Origin: JAPLDB01 sp038206355
Lineage (GTDB): Bacteria > Bacteroidota > Bacteroidia > AKYH767-A > 2013-40CM-41-45
Direction of reading: 5' to 3'
DNA length: 64,000 bases
Assembly (NCBI GenBank): GCA_038206355.1
Contig: JBBRAY010000001.1
Span: forward strand, 124,001 to 188,000
Part shown: positions 16,567 through 25,945 of the stretch, piece by piece
Layout: each line of letters begins with the position of its first letter
How positions within the stretch are numbered: position 1 is the first letter of the stretch
The notes under the pieces: generated by a model
The model's database searches: none
Told to the model about the DNA's origin: nothing
The model's input: only the letters and a program-made list of their open reading frames with translations
Program-made: the position numbers and the translations under genes

Positions 16567-17229
16567 ATGACAGCCCGCGATCTTATAAATGATTCCTACC
16601 CACCCCTTAAACTTTCCGATACAGGGTTACGCGCACTGAGCTGGATGGAAGAATTTCGCCTTGTACATATTCCCGTGGTTGAAGACATCCATTATCTGGG
16701 ACTGATTTCCGAAGAAGATATCCTCAAACTTGACTCGATGGAACAGCCCATGGCCAATCAAATGCTTTCTATTATTAAACCTTTTGTAAAAGGGTCGCAA
16801 CCGGTGTTTGAAGTGGTAAAGATGTTGTCAAAAGATAAACTCACTGTGGTACCGGTCGTTGATGACAATATGAATTATATGGGAGTGATTACACTCAATG
16901 ATGTATTGAAACACTATATTGAAAGTGGAATATTTGAAGATGCTGTTGGCGTTATTGTACTTGAAATGAAACCTCATGATTATTCACTAAGTGAGTTGGC
17001 TCGTCTTGTAGAAAGCGAAGATGCAAGAGTACTCAATTCACACCTTACTCCTGACGTGGAAAATGAAACAATTGACGTCACCTTAAAAATAAATCTGACT
17101 GATCTTTCCCGAATCATTTCCTCATTTACCAGACATGGATACCTGGTGAAAGAACACTATAACCAAAATGAATTTATGGACGACATCAAATCAAGGTATG
17201 ATTCGCTCATTAAGTATCTTGACATTTGA
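16567..17229 (+). CDS. CBS-domain pair protein
   Basis: 220 residues. Two CBS motifs occupy about 1-60 and 75-125 (FRLVHIPVVEDIHYLGLISEED and LTVVPVVDDNMNYMGVITLNDV segments). The remaining 90 residues resemble an ACT-like regulatory fold, with LSELARLVES and LKINLTDLSRIISSF. CBS pairs usually sense adenine nucleotides. No enzyme domain is fused. It lies between pdxJ (divergent) and an Omp85-like gene followed by nadK, a context that recurs in Bacteroidota, but its partner is not known. Confidence 0.85.
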   Translation: MTARDLINDSYPPLKLSDTGLRALSWMEEFRLVHIPVVEDIHYLGLISEEDILKLDSMEQPMANQMLSIIKPFVKGSQPVFEVVKMLSKDKLTVVPVVDDNMNYMGVITLNDVLKHYIESGIFEDAVGVIVLEMKPHDYSLSELARLVESEDARVLNSHLTPDVENETIDVTLKINLTDLSRIISSFTRHGYLVKEHYNQNEFMDDIKSRYDSLIKYLDI

Positions 17230-17242
17230 CCCTTTCTTGTGA

Positions 17243-18694
17243 ATGTCTCCAAACAACTTCCGTCTTTCTTCAACCATTTTATTTTTAATACTGATTTCAA
17301 TAACCGGTTTTGCCCAAAGCATTGATCCGTTTATTTCAGACTCTGCCTTTGCCGACACTTCTTCAATTGTAATAGGCAATATCACGCTCATCGGAAATAA
17401 AATCACAAAAGAAAAAATCATTCTCAGAGAGCTGGCATTTCAACCCGGAGATACACTTTCCTTTACTGACTTTGAAGCAAAAAGAATCCGTAGCGAGGAA
17501 AACCTGTACAACACTTCTCTTTTCAACGTAGCCAGACTCACCTATCTTCAGACTCCCGATGGAATAACTTCTGTTTACATCATACTTAAGGAACGATGGT
17601 ATATTTTCCCGCTGCCCGTTTTTGAAGTTGTTGACAGAAACTTTAACGTCTGGTGGCGAACCAAGGATTTTTCCCGGATTGTTTATGGCGGTGTGCTATC
17701 CTGGAATAATTTCAGAGGGAGAAATGAAACTGTGGCACTTTCAATCCGGTACGGATACATTCAACAACTATTATTTTCATACAGCATACCATACATTGAC
17801 AAAAAACAACACAGCGGACTGAGTTTTGGTTTTTCATATTCACGAAATCATCAAACCAGTTATAAAACAATTCATGATGATGTAGTTTATTACAAAGATT
17901 CTCTTGACTACGCCAGAGAAGCTTATTCAGGGGTGATTGAATATACGTACAGGAAAGGGCTTTATAATACAAACTTTCTCTCTGTCGGATATATCAATAT
18001 ACAGGTACAGGACACCGTACTAAGATTAAATCCTGAATACTTTGCAAAAGGAAAATCCAGTGAACGTTTTTTCTCGCTCCGGTATTTCTACCGTAAAGAC
18101 CATCGTGATTATGTTTACTATCCGCTCAGGGGATATACCTGGAATATTGAACTGGTGAAAAACGGAATGTCTTTTTTAAATGATGACGTGAATTATTTTT
18201 TTATGACAGCCGAAGCAAAAAAATTCTGGCAATTGAACAGCAGGTTTTATGCGGCAGCTTCCTTGAGAGGAAAACTATCTGACCATAACTTTCAGCCTTA
18301 TTACAATTCACGTGCACTGGGATTCGGTCGCGATTTTGTTCGTGGCTATGAATATTATGTGGCCGACGGACAACATTTTGTATTGCTCAAATCCAATCTG
18401 AAGTTTGCATTGCTGCCAAAAAAAGAAATGCACGCCGGATTTATTCCTTTCGAAAAATTCGCAACCATTCCTTTCTCATTTTACCTCAACATTTTTGGTG
18501 ATGCAGGATATGTTGAAGACACACAATTCTCAAATGTTGCTTTCAACACAAACAGGTTACCCAATAAATGGCTTTATGGATATGGAATAGGTATTGATTT
18601 CGTGAGCTATTATGATATCGTAATCCGCCTGGACTATTCTTTCAATAAATTTGGAGAGTCAGGTTTATTTCTTCACTTTGCTGCTCCTATCTGA
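17243..18694 (+). CDS. BamA/TamA-like outer-membrane protein with one or two POTRA domains
   Basis: 483 residues. A signal peptide ends near TGFAQ. The segment IVIGNITLIGNKITKEKIILREL followed by LYNTSLFNVARLTY (about 45-110) is a POTRA pattern. The rest alternates short hydrophobic strands rich in Tyr/Phe/Asn, with a conserved FVRGYEYYV turn near 370, as expected for an Omp85-type beta-barrel. It is much shorter than BamA at 7352. It could be a TamA-like or a lineage-specific assembly or lipid-transport factor. It sits 13 bases after the CBS gene and 9 bases before nadK. Confidence 0.78.
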   Translation: MSPNNFRLSSTILFLILISITGFAQSIDPFISDSAFADTSSIVIGNITLIGNKITKEKIILRELAFQPGDTLSFTDFEAKRIRSEENLYNTSLFNVARLTYLQTPDGITSVYIILKERWYIFPLPVFEVVDRNFNVWWRTKDFSRIVYGGVLSWNNFRGRNETVALSIRYGYIQQLLFSYSIPYIDKKQHSGLSFGFSYSRNHQTSYKTIHDDVVYYKDSLDYAREAYSGVIEYTYRKGLYNTNFLSVGYINIQVQDTVLRLNPEYFAKGKSSERFFSLRYFYRKDHRDYVYYPLRGYTWNIELVKNGMSFLNDDVNYFFMTAEAKKFWQLNSRFYAAASLRGKLSDHNFQPYYNSRALGFGRDFVRGYEYYVADGQHFVLLKSNLKFALLPKKEMHAGFIPFEKFATIPFSFYLNIFGDAGYVEDTQFSNVAFNTNRLPNKWLYGYGIGIDFVSYYDIVIRLDYSFNKFGESGLFLHFAAPI

Positions 18695-18703
18695 TAGCGC
18701 TAT

Positions 18704-19582
18704 ATGACGATTGCTGTTTATGGTCGACCTGTAAATGCTGCACATGTTCCTTTTGCAGAAAATGTTCTGAATATTTTGACGAACTCAGGATGTTCTATTC
18801 TTATACATAAACATTATTATGAATATATAAAATCTGAATTACCTGCCCTCACCTCCTTTCCGGTTTTTGAAACACATGAAGACCTTCAGGGAAAAGCAGA
18901 TTTTTTATTCAGCATTGGCGGTGACGGGACATTACTTGATACTGTCCTTCTGGTAAAAAATTCAAGTATTCCTATTGCCGGAGTTAATGCCGGACGGCTC
19001 GGATTTCTTTCAAGTATTGCAAAAGAAAATATAACAGTAGCAGTTGCTGCCATTTCGAAAGGACATTTCAGCGTTGACTCCCGCACTTTGCTCAAAGTAG
19101 AAAGCAACCATCCGGTATTTAATGGCAACAATATCGCATTGAACGATTTTACCATTCACAAAATGGAAACATCTTCAATGATTAAGATACATGCATATCT
19201 GAATGGAGAATACCTGAATACATATTGGGCTGACGGATTAATCATCTCGACACCAACCGGATCAACAGGTTATTCTATGAGTTGCGGTGGACCTATCATC
19301 GTGCCTCAAAGCGAAAGTTTTGTTATAACTCCGATTGCGCCACATAACCTAAATGTCCGTCCGATAATTGTTTCTGATAAAAATGTAATATCGCTTGAAG
19401 TGGAAGGTCGAAGTCAGAATTTTATGGCTACGCTTGACTCACGTTCGGCCACTATTGATTCATCATTTCAGCTGGCAATCAGAAAAGAAGACTATGCAAT
19501 AAATCTCGTCAGATTAAGCAATGAAAATTTTCTTGGAACTTTAAGGAGTAAGTTGAATTGGGGATTAGATAGCAGGAATTGA
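18704..19582 (+). CDS. nadK: NAD kinase
   Basis: 292 residues. The GGDGT motif at about 72-76 (FSIGGDGTLLDTVLL), the GVNAGRLGFLS motif, the NDFTIHK block and the second signature STPTGSTGYSMSCGGPI are all present and intact. The enzyme phosphorylates NAD to NADP in the cytoplasm. It lies 9 bases after the Omp85-like gene, which suggests co-transcription. The next gene has its own promoter-like sequence. Confidence 0.95.
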   Translation: MTIAVYGRPVNAAHVPFAENVLNILTNSGCSILIHKHYYEYIKSELPALTSFPVFETHEDLQGKADFLFSIGGDGTLLDTVLLVKNSSIPIAGVNAGRLGFLSSIAKENITVAVAAISKGHFSVDSRTLLKVESNHPVFNGNNIALNDFTIHKMETSSMIKIHAYLNGEYLNTYWADGLIISTPTGSTGYSMSCGGPIIVPQSESFVITPIAPHNLNVRPIIVSDKNVISLEVEGRSQNFMATLDSRSATIDSSFQLAIRKEDYAINLVRLSNENFLGTLRSKLNWGLDSRN

Positions 19583-19658
19583 GGATTGACTTAGCATAAA
19601 ACCCGGCCTGGATCTTCAAAACATGTATCCATTGCCACAAAAGCACGTAAAAACACTC

Positions 19659-19687
19659 TTGGATTTTAGAAAATAATTCTACATTTG
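19659..19687 (+). promoter_or_regulatory. Putative promoter for the DUF6089 pair
   Basis: TTG at 19659-19661, an 18-base spacer, then TACATTTG at 19680-19687: a full match to the Bacteroidota consensus. It lies 14 bases before the start codon of the first DUF6089 gene. Confidence 0.6.
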
Positions 19688-19701
19688 CCTTTCCCAGAAA
19701 A

Positions 19702-20610
19702 ATGAAAAAAATAATTACTTTCTCTCTCTTATTTCTGATCCTGTTCCCGGCACTGGTAAGTGCGCAGCGTTGGAAACGCCAGCGTTATGAATTCGGAGCA
19801 GGTCTTGGAGTAAGTAATTTTTTAGGAGAATTGGGAGGAGCTAACCAGATTGGAACGCATTATTTTCGCGATCTTGAGTTTTCCCAAACAAGACTTGCCG
19901 CCTCACTTGGTTTACGATATAAACTGAGCAACTATTTTGCGCTGAAAACACACCTTACGTATGGCCGTGTTTCTGGTGATGATAAACTCACAACCGAAAA
20001 ATTCAGACATACCAGGAATATTAATTTCTTCGCTGATATTTATGAATGGAATTTAAATTTCGAAGGCGCCTTTCAGCAAGAGCAAATCGGTCATAGATAC
20101 CGTCTTAAAAGAGTAAAGGGATTGAAAGGGTATGAATTATATACATATCTCTTCGCCGGCGTAGGTGTATTCTATTTTAACCCAAAAGCGGTTTATCAGG
20201 GACAAACTTATAACCTCAGGGATTACCATACAGAAGGTCAGGGTTATGTACCAACCCGGAAAAATTATTCGACTGTTCAACTTTGTATTCCTTTAGGTAT
20301 AGGATTTAAATATACCATTGACAGGCAGTGGGGTCTTGGACTTGAATTTGGAATCAGAAAAACTTTCACTGATTATATAGATGACGTAAGTACTACCTAT
20401 ATTGATCTGTCATCCTATCAAACAGGTGATCAATACGATGTTGGTCAATATCTTGCAAATCCAAGTGACCGTAGTGATCCAAATGCAATCAATATTACCC
20501 AGCCGGGTCAGCAAAGGGGTGATCCAAGATATAAGGATTCTTATATGTTCGCTATTTTCAGCGTAAATTATAAGATTAAAACAGGCAGAAATAACCTGCC
20601 GAGGTTTTAA
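19702..20610 (+). CDS. DUF6089-like outer-membrane beta-barrel protein, first copy
   Basis: 302 residues with a signal peptide ending near VSAQ. The mature part begins with EFGAGLGVSNFLGELGG and shows the alternating strand pattern of an 8-stranded-type barrel, with the typical LTYGRVSGDDKL and RKTFTDYIDDVSTTY motifs. The function of the family is unknown. It belongs to the nadK-DUF6089-uppS-bamA neighbourhood seen in many Bacteroidota. A second copy follows at 20670. Confidence 0.85.
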   Translation: MKKIITFSLLFLILFPALVSAQRWKRQRYEFGAGLGVSNFLGELGGANQIGTHYFRDLEFSQTRLAASLGLRYKLSNYFALKTHLTYGRVSGDDKLTTEKFRHTRNINFFADIYEWNLNFEGAFQQEQIGHRYRLKRVKGLKGYELYTYLFAGVGVFYFNPKAVYQGQTYNLRDYHTEGQGYVPTRKNYSTVQLCIPLGIGFKYTIDRQWGLGLEFGIRKTFTDYIDDVSTTYIDLSSYQTGDQYDVGQYLANPSDRSDPNAINITQPGQQRGDPRYKDSYMFAIFSVNYKIKTGRNNLPRF

Positions 20611-20669
20611 GCTACTTCCAAACTTTTCTCCTGCCTTTCCGTTGAGGATATTCATCCCTGACTTTAGTA

Positions 20670-21521
20670 ATGAATAGATACGCGATATTATTATTTCTGA
20701 GTTTACTTGCCATTTTTTCACTTCACTCGGAAAGAACCTTTTCCCAGTACAATGAAGTAGGCATTCAACTGGGTATTTCCAGATACAAAGGCGAGCTCTC
20801 ACCCCATTCATTTGATGCAAAATTTATTCATTTCGGAGGAGGCGTTTTTTTTCGCCACAACTGGAACCTGCATTGGAGCTGGATTGCAGAACTAAACTAT
20901 GGTAAAGTTTCAGGAGACGATTCCCGATTGAAAACTTCATTTGAGCAAAACAGAAACCTGAATTTTTATTCCACCATTTGGGATCTGACACCGGGAATAG
21001 AATTCAATTTCTTTCGTTATGAAACGGGAAGCTCCAACTATCCATTTACACCTTATATATTTACAGGTATCTCCGTTTTTAAATTTAATCCTAAAAGTGC
21101 AGGAGTTGAATTGCAACCATTGGGAACGGAAGGGCAAGGTTTACCCGGAAGACCAAATCAATATCGAAGGGTCTCTTTTGCTATACCGATTGGCGGTGGA
21201 ATAAAAATCAGTGTTGGTCAAAGTGTTGGTATAGGGATTCAGGTTTCAGCTCGCAGAACTTTCACCGATTACCTTGATGATGTCAGTACCACCTATCCCG
21301 ATTTAAACAATCTGAGAGCAAACCGTGGTGCCGATGCTGCATATTATTCTGACCCCGGTGCGTTCAATGATTCATTGCCCAACTATCCTGTTTATGAAGG
21401 GAAACAACGTGGCACACCGTCTGATAAAGACTGGTATCTCTTTGGCACTTTTACCCTATGGGTAAGGATGACTAGCTTTCAAAGGGAACATTGCAAACCA
21501 TTTAAGAGACGCAGGTATTAG
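20670..21521 (+). CDS. DUF6089-like outer-membrane beta-barrel protein, second copy
   Basis: 283 residues. The signal peptide is about 26 residues (ends near ERTFSQ). It shares with the preceding gene the blocks LNYGKVSGDDSRL, GTEGQGL and RRTFTDYLDDVSTTYPDL, so it is a tandem paralogue, diverged to moderate similarity. Its last 15 residues (REHCKPFKRRRY) are basic and do not look like a normal barrel end. The function is unknown. A terminator follows. Confidence 0.83.
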   Translation: MNRYAILLFLSLLAIFSLHSERTFSQYNEVGIQLGISRYKGELSPHSFDAKFIHFGGGVFFRHNWNLHWSWIAELNYGKVSGDDSRLKTSFEQNRNLNFYSTIWDLTPGIEFNFFRYETGSSNYPFTPYIFTGISVFKFNPKSAGVELQPLGTEGQGLPGRPNQYRRVSFAIPIGGGIKISVGQSVGIGIQVSARRTFTDYLDDVSTTYPDLNNLRANRGADAAYYSDPGAFNDSLPNYPVYEGKQRGTPSDKDWYLFGTFTLWVRMTSFQREHCKPFKRRRY

Positions 21522-21538
21522 TGCTTCGCTTTAAAAAT

Positions 21539-21571
21539 AAAATCCCGCCCATTTAACCTGAGCGGGATTTT
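21539..21571. terminator. Bidirectional terminator between the DUF6089 pair and the DUF5689 gene
   Basis: A ten-base perfect stem, AAAATCCCGC with GCGGGATTTT, closes a 13-base loop. A and T runs on both flanks serve the convergent genes. Confidence 0.82.
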
Positions 21572-21609
21572 AAATTGAGTAATATTATTTCTGTTTATTC
21601 ACCTGTTAT

Positions 21610-23031
21610 TTATTGAACGTCACCTGTACCACGAATGATAAGCTCAGGAGTTCCGTTAAAATTAGAAACAAAACCGGTGATATTGACGGTTCCCGTCGGA
21701 TAAATAGTACCTGAAAAAGTAGCCCCGCTTCTTGTAAATAATATTAGTGTACCGGTTCCATCCGTAATGGTAGCCGTTCCGCTATAGGTTCCTGAAGTCC
21801 CACCTGAAAGTGTAACGCCGTTTATCTTCATCAACGTAGATTCTACCAGACTCAGATTAGATGAAATGTAAGCTGTTGTCTGCACGTTTGGAGTCACCAT
21901 ACCGGTTCCAAGCACCGTCACGGCAGAACTGCTTACATAATTTACTTGAAGTGCCTGTTGAAATGTCTGAAGCGAATCTCCGGATAAATCAATCTCAAGT
22001 GAATCATTAAGGTTGAATATATTCGGTGCAGAAAACCGTACAGTTATTCCGGCATTACCATCCTGTAAAATCATATTATTTCCTGTAATATTTGCAGTGG
22101 TTTTATCTGAAATAACCACGCCCCTAATTTTTGTTCCGCCAACAAAAACCGCTGAACCTCCCGGATATACATTACGTACATCAGCAATAGTCATCAATCC
22201 TCCTGTTCCAACAGAAACCCCTGTTCCCCCACCGCAACGAGATCCTGCCATGTTTACATCTTCAGCGTTTCTAATAAGAAGTTCAGGGGCGCCACCAAAC
22301 TGTTTATAAACTGCAACGATGCTTCCCTTTCCGCCCGGAGTAGAAAGTCCCGCAAAGTTTGAATAGCCGCTTGAATAAAGGTCAACCTGAACCTGGTTAC
22401 AATCTTCAACATACCTATGCAGAGATTGCTGTGTTGCTGCATTTGCATATGTCATACCGGTATCTGCCGATCTGAATTGTACATCATTTAGACGAATTAA
22501 TGTTTGCCTAGGTTCATTAGCAAGGGCGGATATCGTAACAACTTTTGGTGTTACAGGAATGCCCCATTTCCCGGGTACCAGATATTTTGCAACCAGTCCT
22601 GACGGTATCCTTCCTATAGAACTCAGATCCTTGATCCCAAGTTGAAAATTTCCACTGCCATCATTCGCAATGTACAATCCCTGGCATTTTATATACACCC
22701 TTCTTCCAATGGGGTATAAGGAATTAAAATTTGTTTGGTCCAGCCGAATAGAAATCGCAGCAGTGCTGTCCTGTATGATCATCTCCTTGTAAAAATTCCC
22801 CGACAAATCATCTGCAATCACAACACCTGCAATTATCTGATTCGTAGAAATCAAGACAGGAGTTGTTCCGGTAGCCAATGCCTGCAACTGTACAATTGTT
22901 TTTGAAATCGTCAGGTCCGGATCAACGTTTGCAGTAGCCGGCGCATCAAATTCATTCTTCACGCAGGAAGAAAAAACAGATATTAATGCAACCGTAAAAA
23001 CCAGGAAATAAACTTTAATATACTTTTTCAT
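21610..23031 (-). CDS. DUF5689-domain lipoprotein, probable partner of the TonB receptor
   Basis: 473 residues. A lipoprotein signal ends at the Cys in FSSCVK (about 23). The DUF5689 domain covers about 40-270, with GVVIADDLSGNFYKEMIIQD and YPIGRRVYIKCQGLYI. After a Gly-rich linker near 275 a second related beta-rich module repeats the GVVISDKTTANITGNNMILQDG pattern, so the protein is built from OB-like repeats. It lies 22 bases after the TonB-dependent receptor gene on the same strand. That suggests a surface lipoprotein working with the receptor in uptake, by analogy with SusD-like pairs; the ligand is unknown. Confidence 0.82.
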   Translation of the reverse strand: MKKYIKVYFLVFTVALISVFSSCVKNEFDAPATANVDPDLTISKTIVQLQALATGTTPVLISTNQIIAGVVIADDLSGNFYKEMIIQDSTAAISIRLDQTNFNSLYPIGRRVYIKCQGLYIANDGSGNFQLGIKDLSSIGRIPSGLVAKYLVPGKWGIPVTPKVVTISALANEPRQTLIRLNDVQFRSADTGMTYANAATQQSLHRYVEDCNQVQVDLYSSGYSNFAGLSTPGGKGSIVAVYKQFGGAPELLIRNAEDVNMAGSRCGGGTGVSVGTGGLMTIADVRNVYPGGSAVFVGGTKIRGVVISDKTTANITGNNMILQDGNAGITVRFSAPNIFNLNDSLEIDLSGDSLQTFQQALQVNYVSSSAVTVLGTGMVTPNVQTTAYISSNLSLVESTLMKINGVTLSGGTSGTYSGTATITDGTGTLILFTRSGATFSGTIYPTGTVNITGFVSNFNGTPELIIRGTGDVQ

Positions 23032-23053
23032 TCTTATTATTAATTAAATTCTA

Positions 23054-25822
23054 TTAGTTGAAACGCAGGGAAAGATTGATAAAATATGTTCGTCCGTAAG
23101 CATATGTAACGCGTGGGGCAAACTTATCCAGGTTTTTATCTGCAAAACTAAAACGAAGCGGTTCTGCTGCACGGGTAACAATATCCTGGTTGTCGGTTAC
23201 ATTATTTATTCCAATATTGATCAGGAAGTAAGCCGGGCGTTTCAAGGAACTGAATTGTTTGTCAATCTTCCATGACCACCCTCCTGAAACATCCAATGAA
23301 TATCCATTAAATGATTTCTTCTGCTGAAGTATTTCATTCCATTTTGACGAGCCCGTTTCTACAAGGTCAAGTGATTGCACTTGTCTTCGTGTAAAGCTGG
23401 CATCATAATATATTCCGTCAAACATATTTACATTCATATACAGAAACCAAAAACGAGGCGAACGGTAGTTCAACCCCAATGAATATGCTTGTTGTGGGCC
23501 GTTGCTCAGTCGAACGTTTTTAAGATAAATAATTTCATTTGCAGCCAGTAGAGTGTCTTTGGAGTCTTGTGTAATTCTGGCATTCGGACGGGAGGTATAA
23601 AAATACTGACCTGCACTTACCACGCCAGAAGCAGTAAATCCATGCCCTACATTCACTTCCAGTGCGGCTTCAATTCCTTCATGTCGTTTATTCAGTCCGG
23701 TGAGTGTGTAATTCGTAAACGTATGAAATGACTCATTGTAAAAATGTATTGTTTCAGTCTCATCAGTATACTGAGTAAAGAATCCGACAAGTCTTCCTTT
23801 TACTTTGGGAGTTTTCAAATGATAGCCACCTTCTAAAGAAGTGATGAATTCGTCATCTGCATTGGCAACCCGGTTATTGCTTTTCGGCGACAGGAAAAGA
23901 TTGTCAAAATAAGGAGCACGTGTTTCGAAAGCTGCATTGGCGAAAAAATAATTTCTTCCGTTGAGTTTATACGTTGCCCCACCTTTAATTCCGGCATCAG
24001 GAAAAGTATATTCACCGGATTTACCATATGAGTCGTTCGGGAAAATTCCATTTTTTGTTTTTCCGTCACGGTACATGGTAGTGGAACTCACATTCAGTGC
24101 AAGCATGTAATCAAAGTGATCAAAATTGAACAAAGCCTGGCCCCAAAGAGAATACTTACTCACATTTGCAAAATAATGGTACCCATAAATATCACCTACG
24201 CGCAATACCCTATTCGGATTATTCAGATCATTTTGCTGCAAAGAGTTTTCGGTTGGATTTTCCACATCAACAAACTGATTTAGATTTACGTAAAAATCAG
24301 CCCCCAATAAGTCCGTAAGCTCTTTATAATATTCTGATTCCTGTTTTTGATACAGGTAACCAAAAGTCAGTTTGGTGTGGTCATTAAGTACGGTATTGTA
24401 ATATGCGTTGAAAGAATAGCGATTGTATTTGGTTACATATTCCTGTAATACATACTTGGCCAGTTTTCCCTGTACATTTCCATACACTGTATCGTGCAAA
24501 GCGTTTGCTTCATACATTCCATCCCAGTTTAATTGCCTTGAGTCTGTATTATTTCTAATCAGGTTTGCCAGTTCTTCGGCGTACGGAATAAACGCTTCAG
24601 TATCCTCACCATAATTCGGATCAAAACTTGGGAGGTTTCGATAATAATCAGGTTGTGGGTTGAGCGCATTAAACCAATCAATCGAACTTACCCGGTAGTA
24701 TCCAAATGAATATCCGATTGCCGCATGTAATGAAGACTTTGGATTAATATTCCACTGATAGGTAAATGTAAGTAGTGGTTGGTGGTTTTTGCCGACAGAT
24801 GAATTCCTGACTTTACCGTTTTGATATCCCCAGTTTGGATTATAATAGTGATCTCCTGTCAGATCATACATTTCCTGATAAGATGATTTTCCTCTGCCGT
24901 TTTCTGTTGGTGCGCCCATAAAAGTAAGGGCCAGTGAATGATCGCTGCCAATGAACTTTTCAACTGAAGCAAAATAAGAATGCCCGTCATAGAAAGTTCC
25001 TTTTACATAACCTTCCTGCGCCCATCTACGGGAATATGATATAGCATATGCCCATCCGCTTTTACTGAGTCCGGAACCGTAGGTAATCATGAATCGGTTG
25101 TCGTAGGTTCTGTTAGCAAATGAAAAAGACGTTTGTAATTGTTTTCTCTGATGCGATGCGCGGCTATCAATACTTGCTGTTCCGCCAACATCACCAAAAG
25201 AATAATATGCCGGTGCGAGACCTGAAGTAATCTCACGACTGCGAACTACATCATTTAATCCGCTCCAAAGATTATACAATCCCCTGCCTGTCGTCAGGTC
25301 ATTCATAGGTACGCCATTCATCAGCATAACCAGATTTTCATCATCATATCCCCTGACCCTGAATCGAGCAATACTAAAATTGTAAGCCGCAGCATTATTG
25401 AATGCATCCCTGGAGGAACTTAATACGCTCGCAACATTTTCCGACGTTGAGGAATGTCCTTCTGATCCTTCATCATCAGAGGAAATGGTTGGAATATTTT
25501 CTGTGTCAGCACGATAGTTTACAATCTCTTCTGTTTTCGGCGTGTCAACAATAATTTCAGTTGCTGTTTCAGGAACTTTTTCTTCATGTTTCGGCTCGGG
25601 TTGAATTTCAAGATTTGTAACAGCGGAAGGGAGGTTTTTTAAAATAAATTCTCCGGTTTCGTTTGTTGTCGTTGAAACATCTGATCCGGGTGCTGAGACT
25701 CTTGCATTCGGCACCGGAACACCTTTATCATCGGTTATAGTACCTTTAATAATATACTGCTGTCCAAAACTAAAAAATGGAATTATCAGAATAAGATATA
25801 CGGTAAGTAGTTTCAATTTCAT
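23054..25822 (-). CDS. TonB-dependent receptor with N-terminal carboxypeptidase-like domain
   Basis: 922 residues. The signal peptide ends near SFGQ. A carboxypeptidase-D regulatory-like domain (about 22-95, IKGTITDDKGVPVPNARV) precedes an acidic Pro/Glu/Thr linker (about 75-120). A plug domain follows with RVRGYDDENLVMLMNGVPMND, and then a 22-strand-type barrel ending in SLRFN with Phe near the C-terminus. Such receptors take up large or scarce ligands using TonB energy. It is the first gene of a pair with the DUF5689 lipoprotein. No ligand can be read from the sequence. Confidence 0.92.
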   Translation of the reverse strand: MKLKLLTVYLILIIPFFSFGQQYIIKGTITDDKGVPVPNARVSAPGSDVSTTTNETGEFILKNLPSAVTNLEIQPEPKHEEKVPETATEIIVDTPKTEEIVNYRADTENIPTISSDDEGSEGHSSTSENVASVLSSSRDAFNNAAAYNFSIARFRVRGYDDENLVMLMNGVPMNDLTTGRGLYNLWSGLNDVVRSREITSGLAPAYYSFGDVGGTASIDSRASHQRKQLQTSFSFANRTYDNRFMITYGSGLSKSGWAYAISYSRRWAQEGYVKGTFYDGHSYFASVEKFIGSDHSLALTFMGAPTENGRGKSSYQEMYDLTGDHYYNPNWGYQNGKVRNSSVGKNHQPLLTFTYQWNINPKSSLHAAIGYSFGYYRVSSIDWFNALNPQPDYYRNLPSFDPNYGEDTEAFIPYAEELANLIRNNTDSRQLNWDGMYEANALHDTVYGNVQGKLAKYVLQEYVTKYNRYSFNAYYNTVLNDHTKLTFGYLYQKQESEYYKELTDLLGADFYVNLNQFVDVENPTENSLQQNDLNNPNRVLRVGDIYGYHYFANVSKYSLWGQALFNFDHFDYMLALNVSSTTMYRDGKTKNGIFPNDSYGKSGEYTFPDAGIKGGATYKLNGRNYFFANAAFETRAPYFDNLFLSPKSNNRVANADDEFITSLEGGYHLKTPKVKGRLVGFFTQYTDETETIHFYNESFHTFTNYTLTGLNKRHEGIEAALEVNVGHGFTASGVVSAGQYFYTSRPNARITQDSKDTLLAANEIIYLKNVRLSNGPQQAYSLGLNYRSPRFWFLYMNVNMFDGIYYDASFTRRQVQSLDLVETGSSKWNEILQQKKSFNGYSLDVSGGWSWKIDKQFSSLKRPAYFLINIGINNVTDNQDIVTRAAEPLRFSFADKNLDKFAPRVTYAYGRTYFINLSLRFN

Positions 25823-25945
25823 CTTTTCAACCTTTTCAAAATTAATATTAAAAGGGTGGCAAATCTAATTAAATAATTCTACTGAAAAAGGAAAGGAATT
25901 CCCACTGATGTTATATGATTTCAAATTTTTAATAAAAAAATGACA

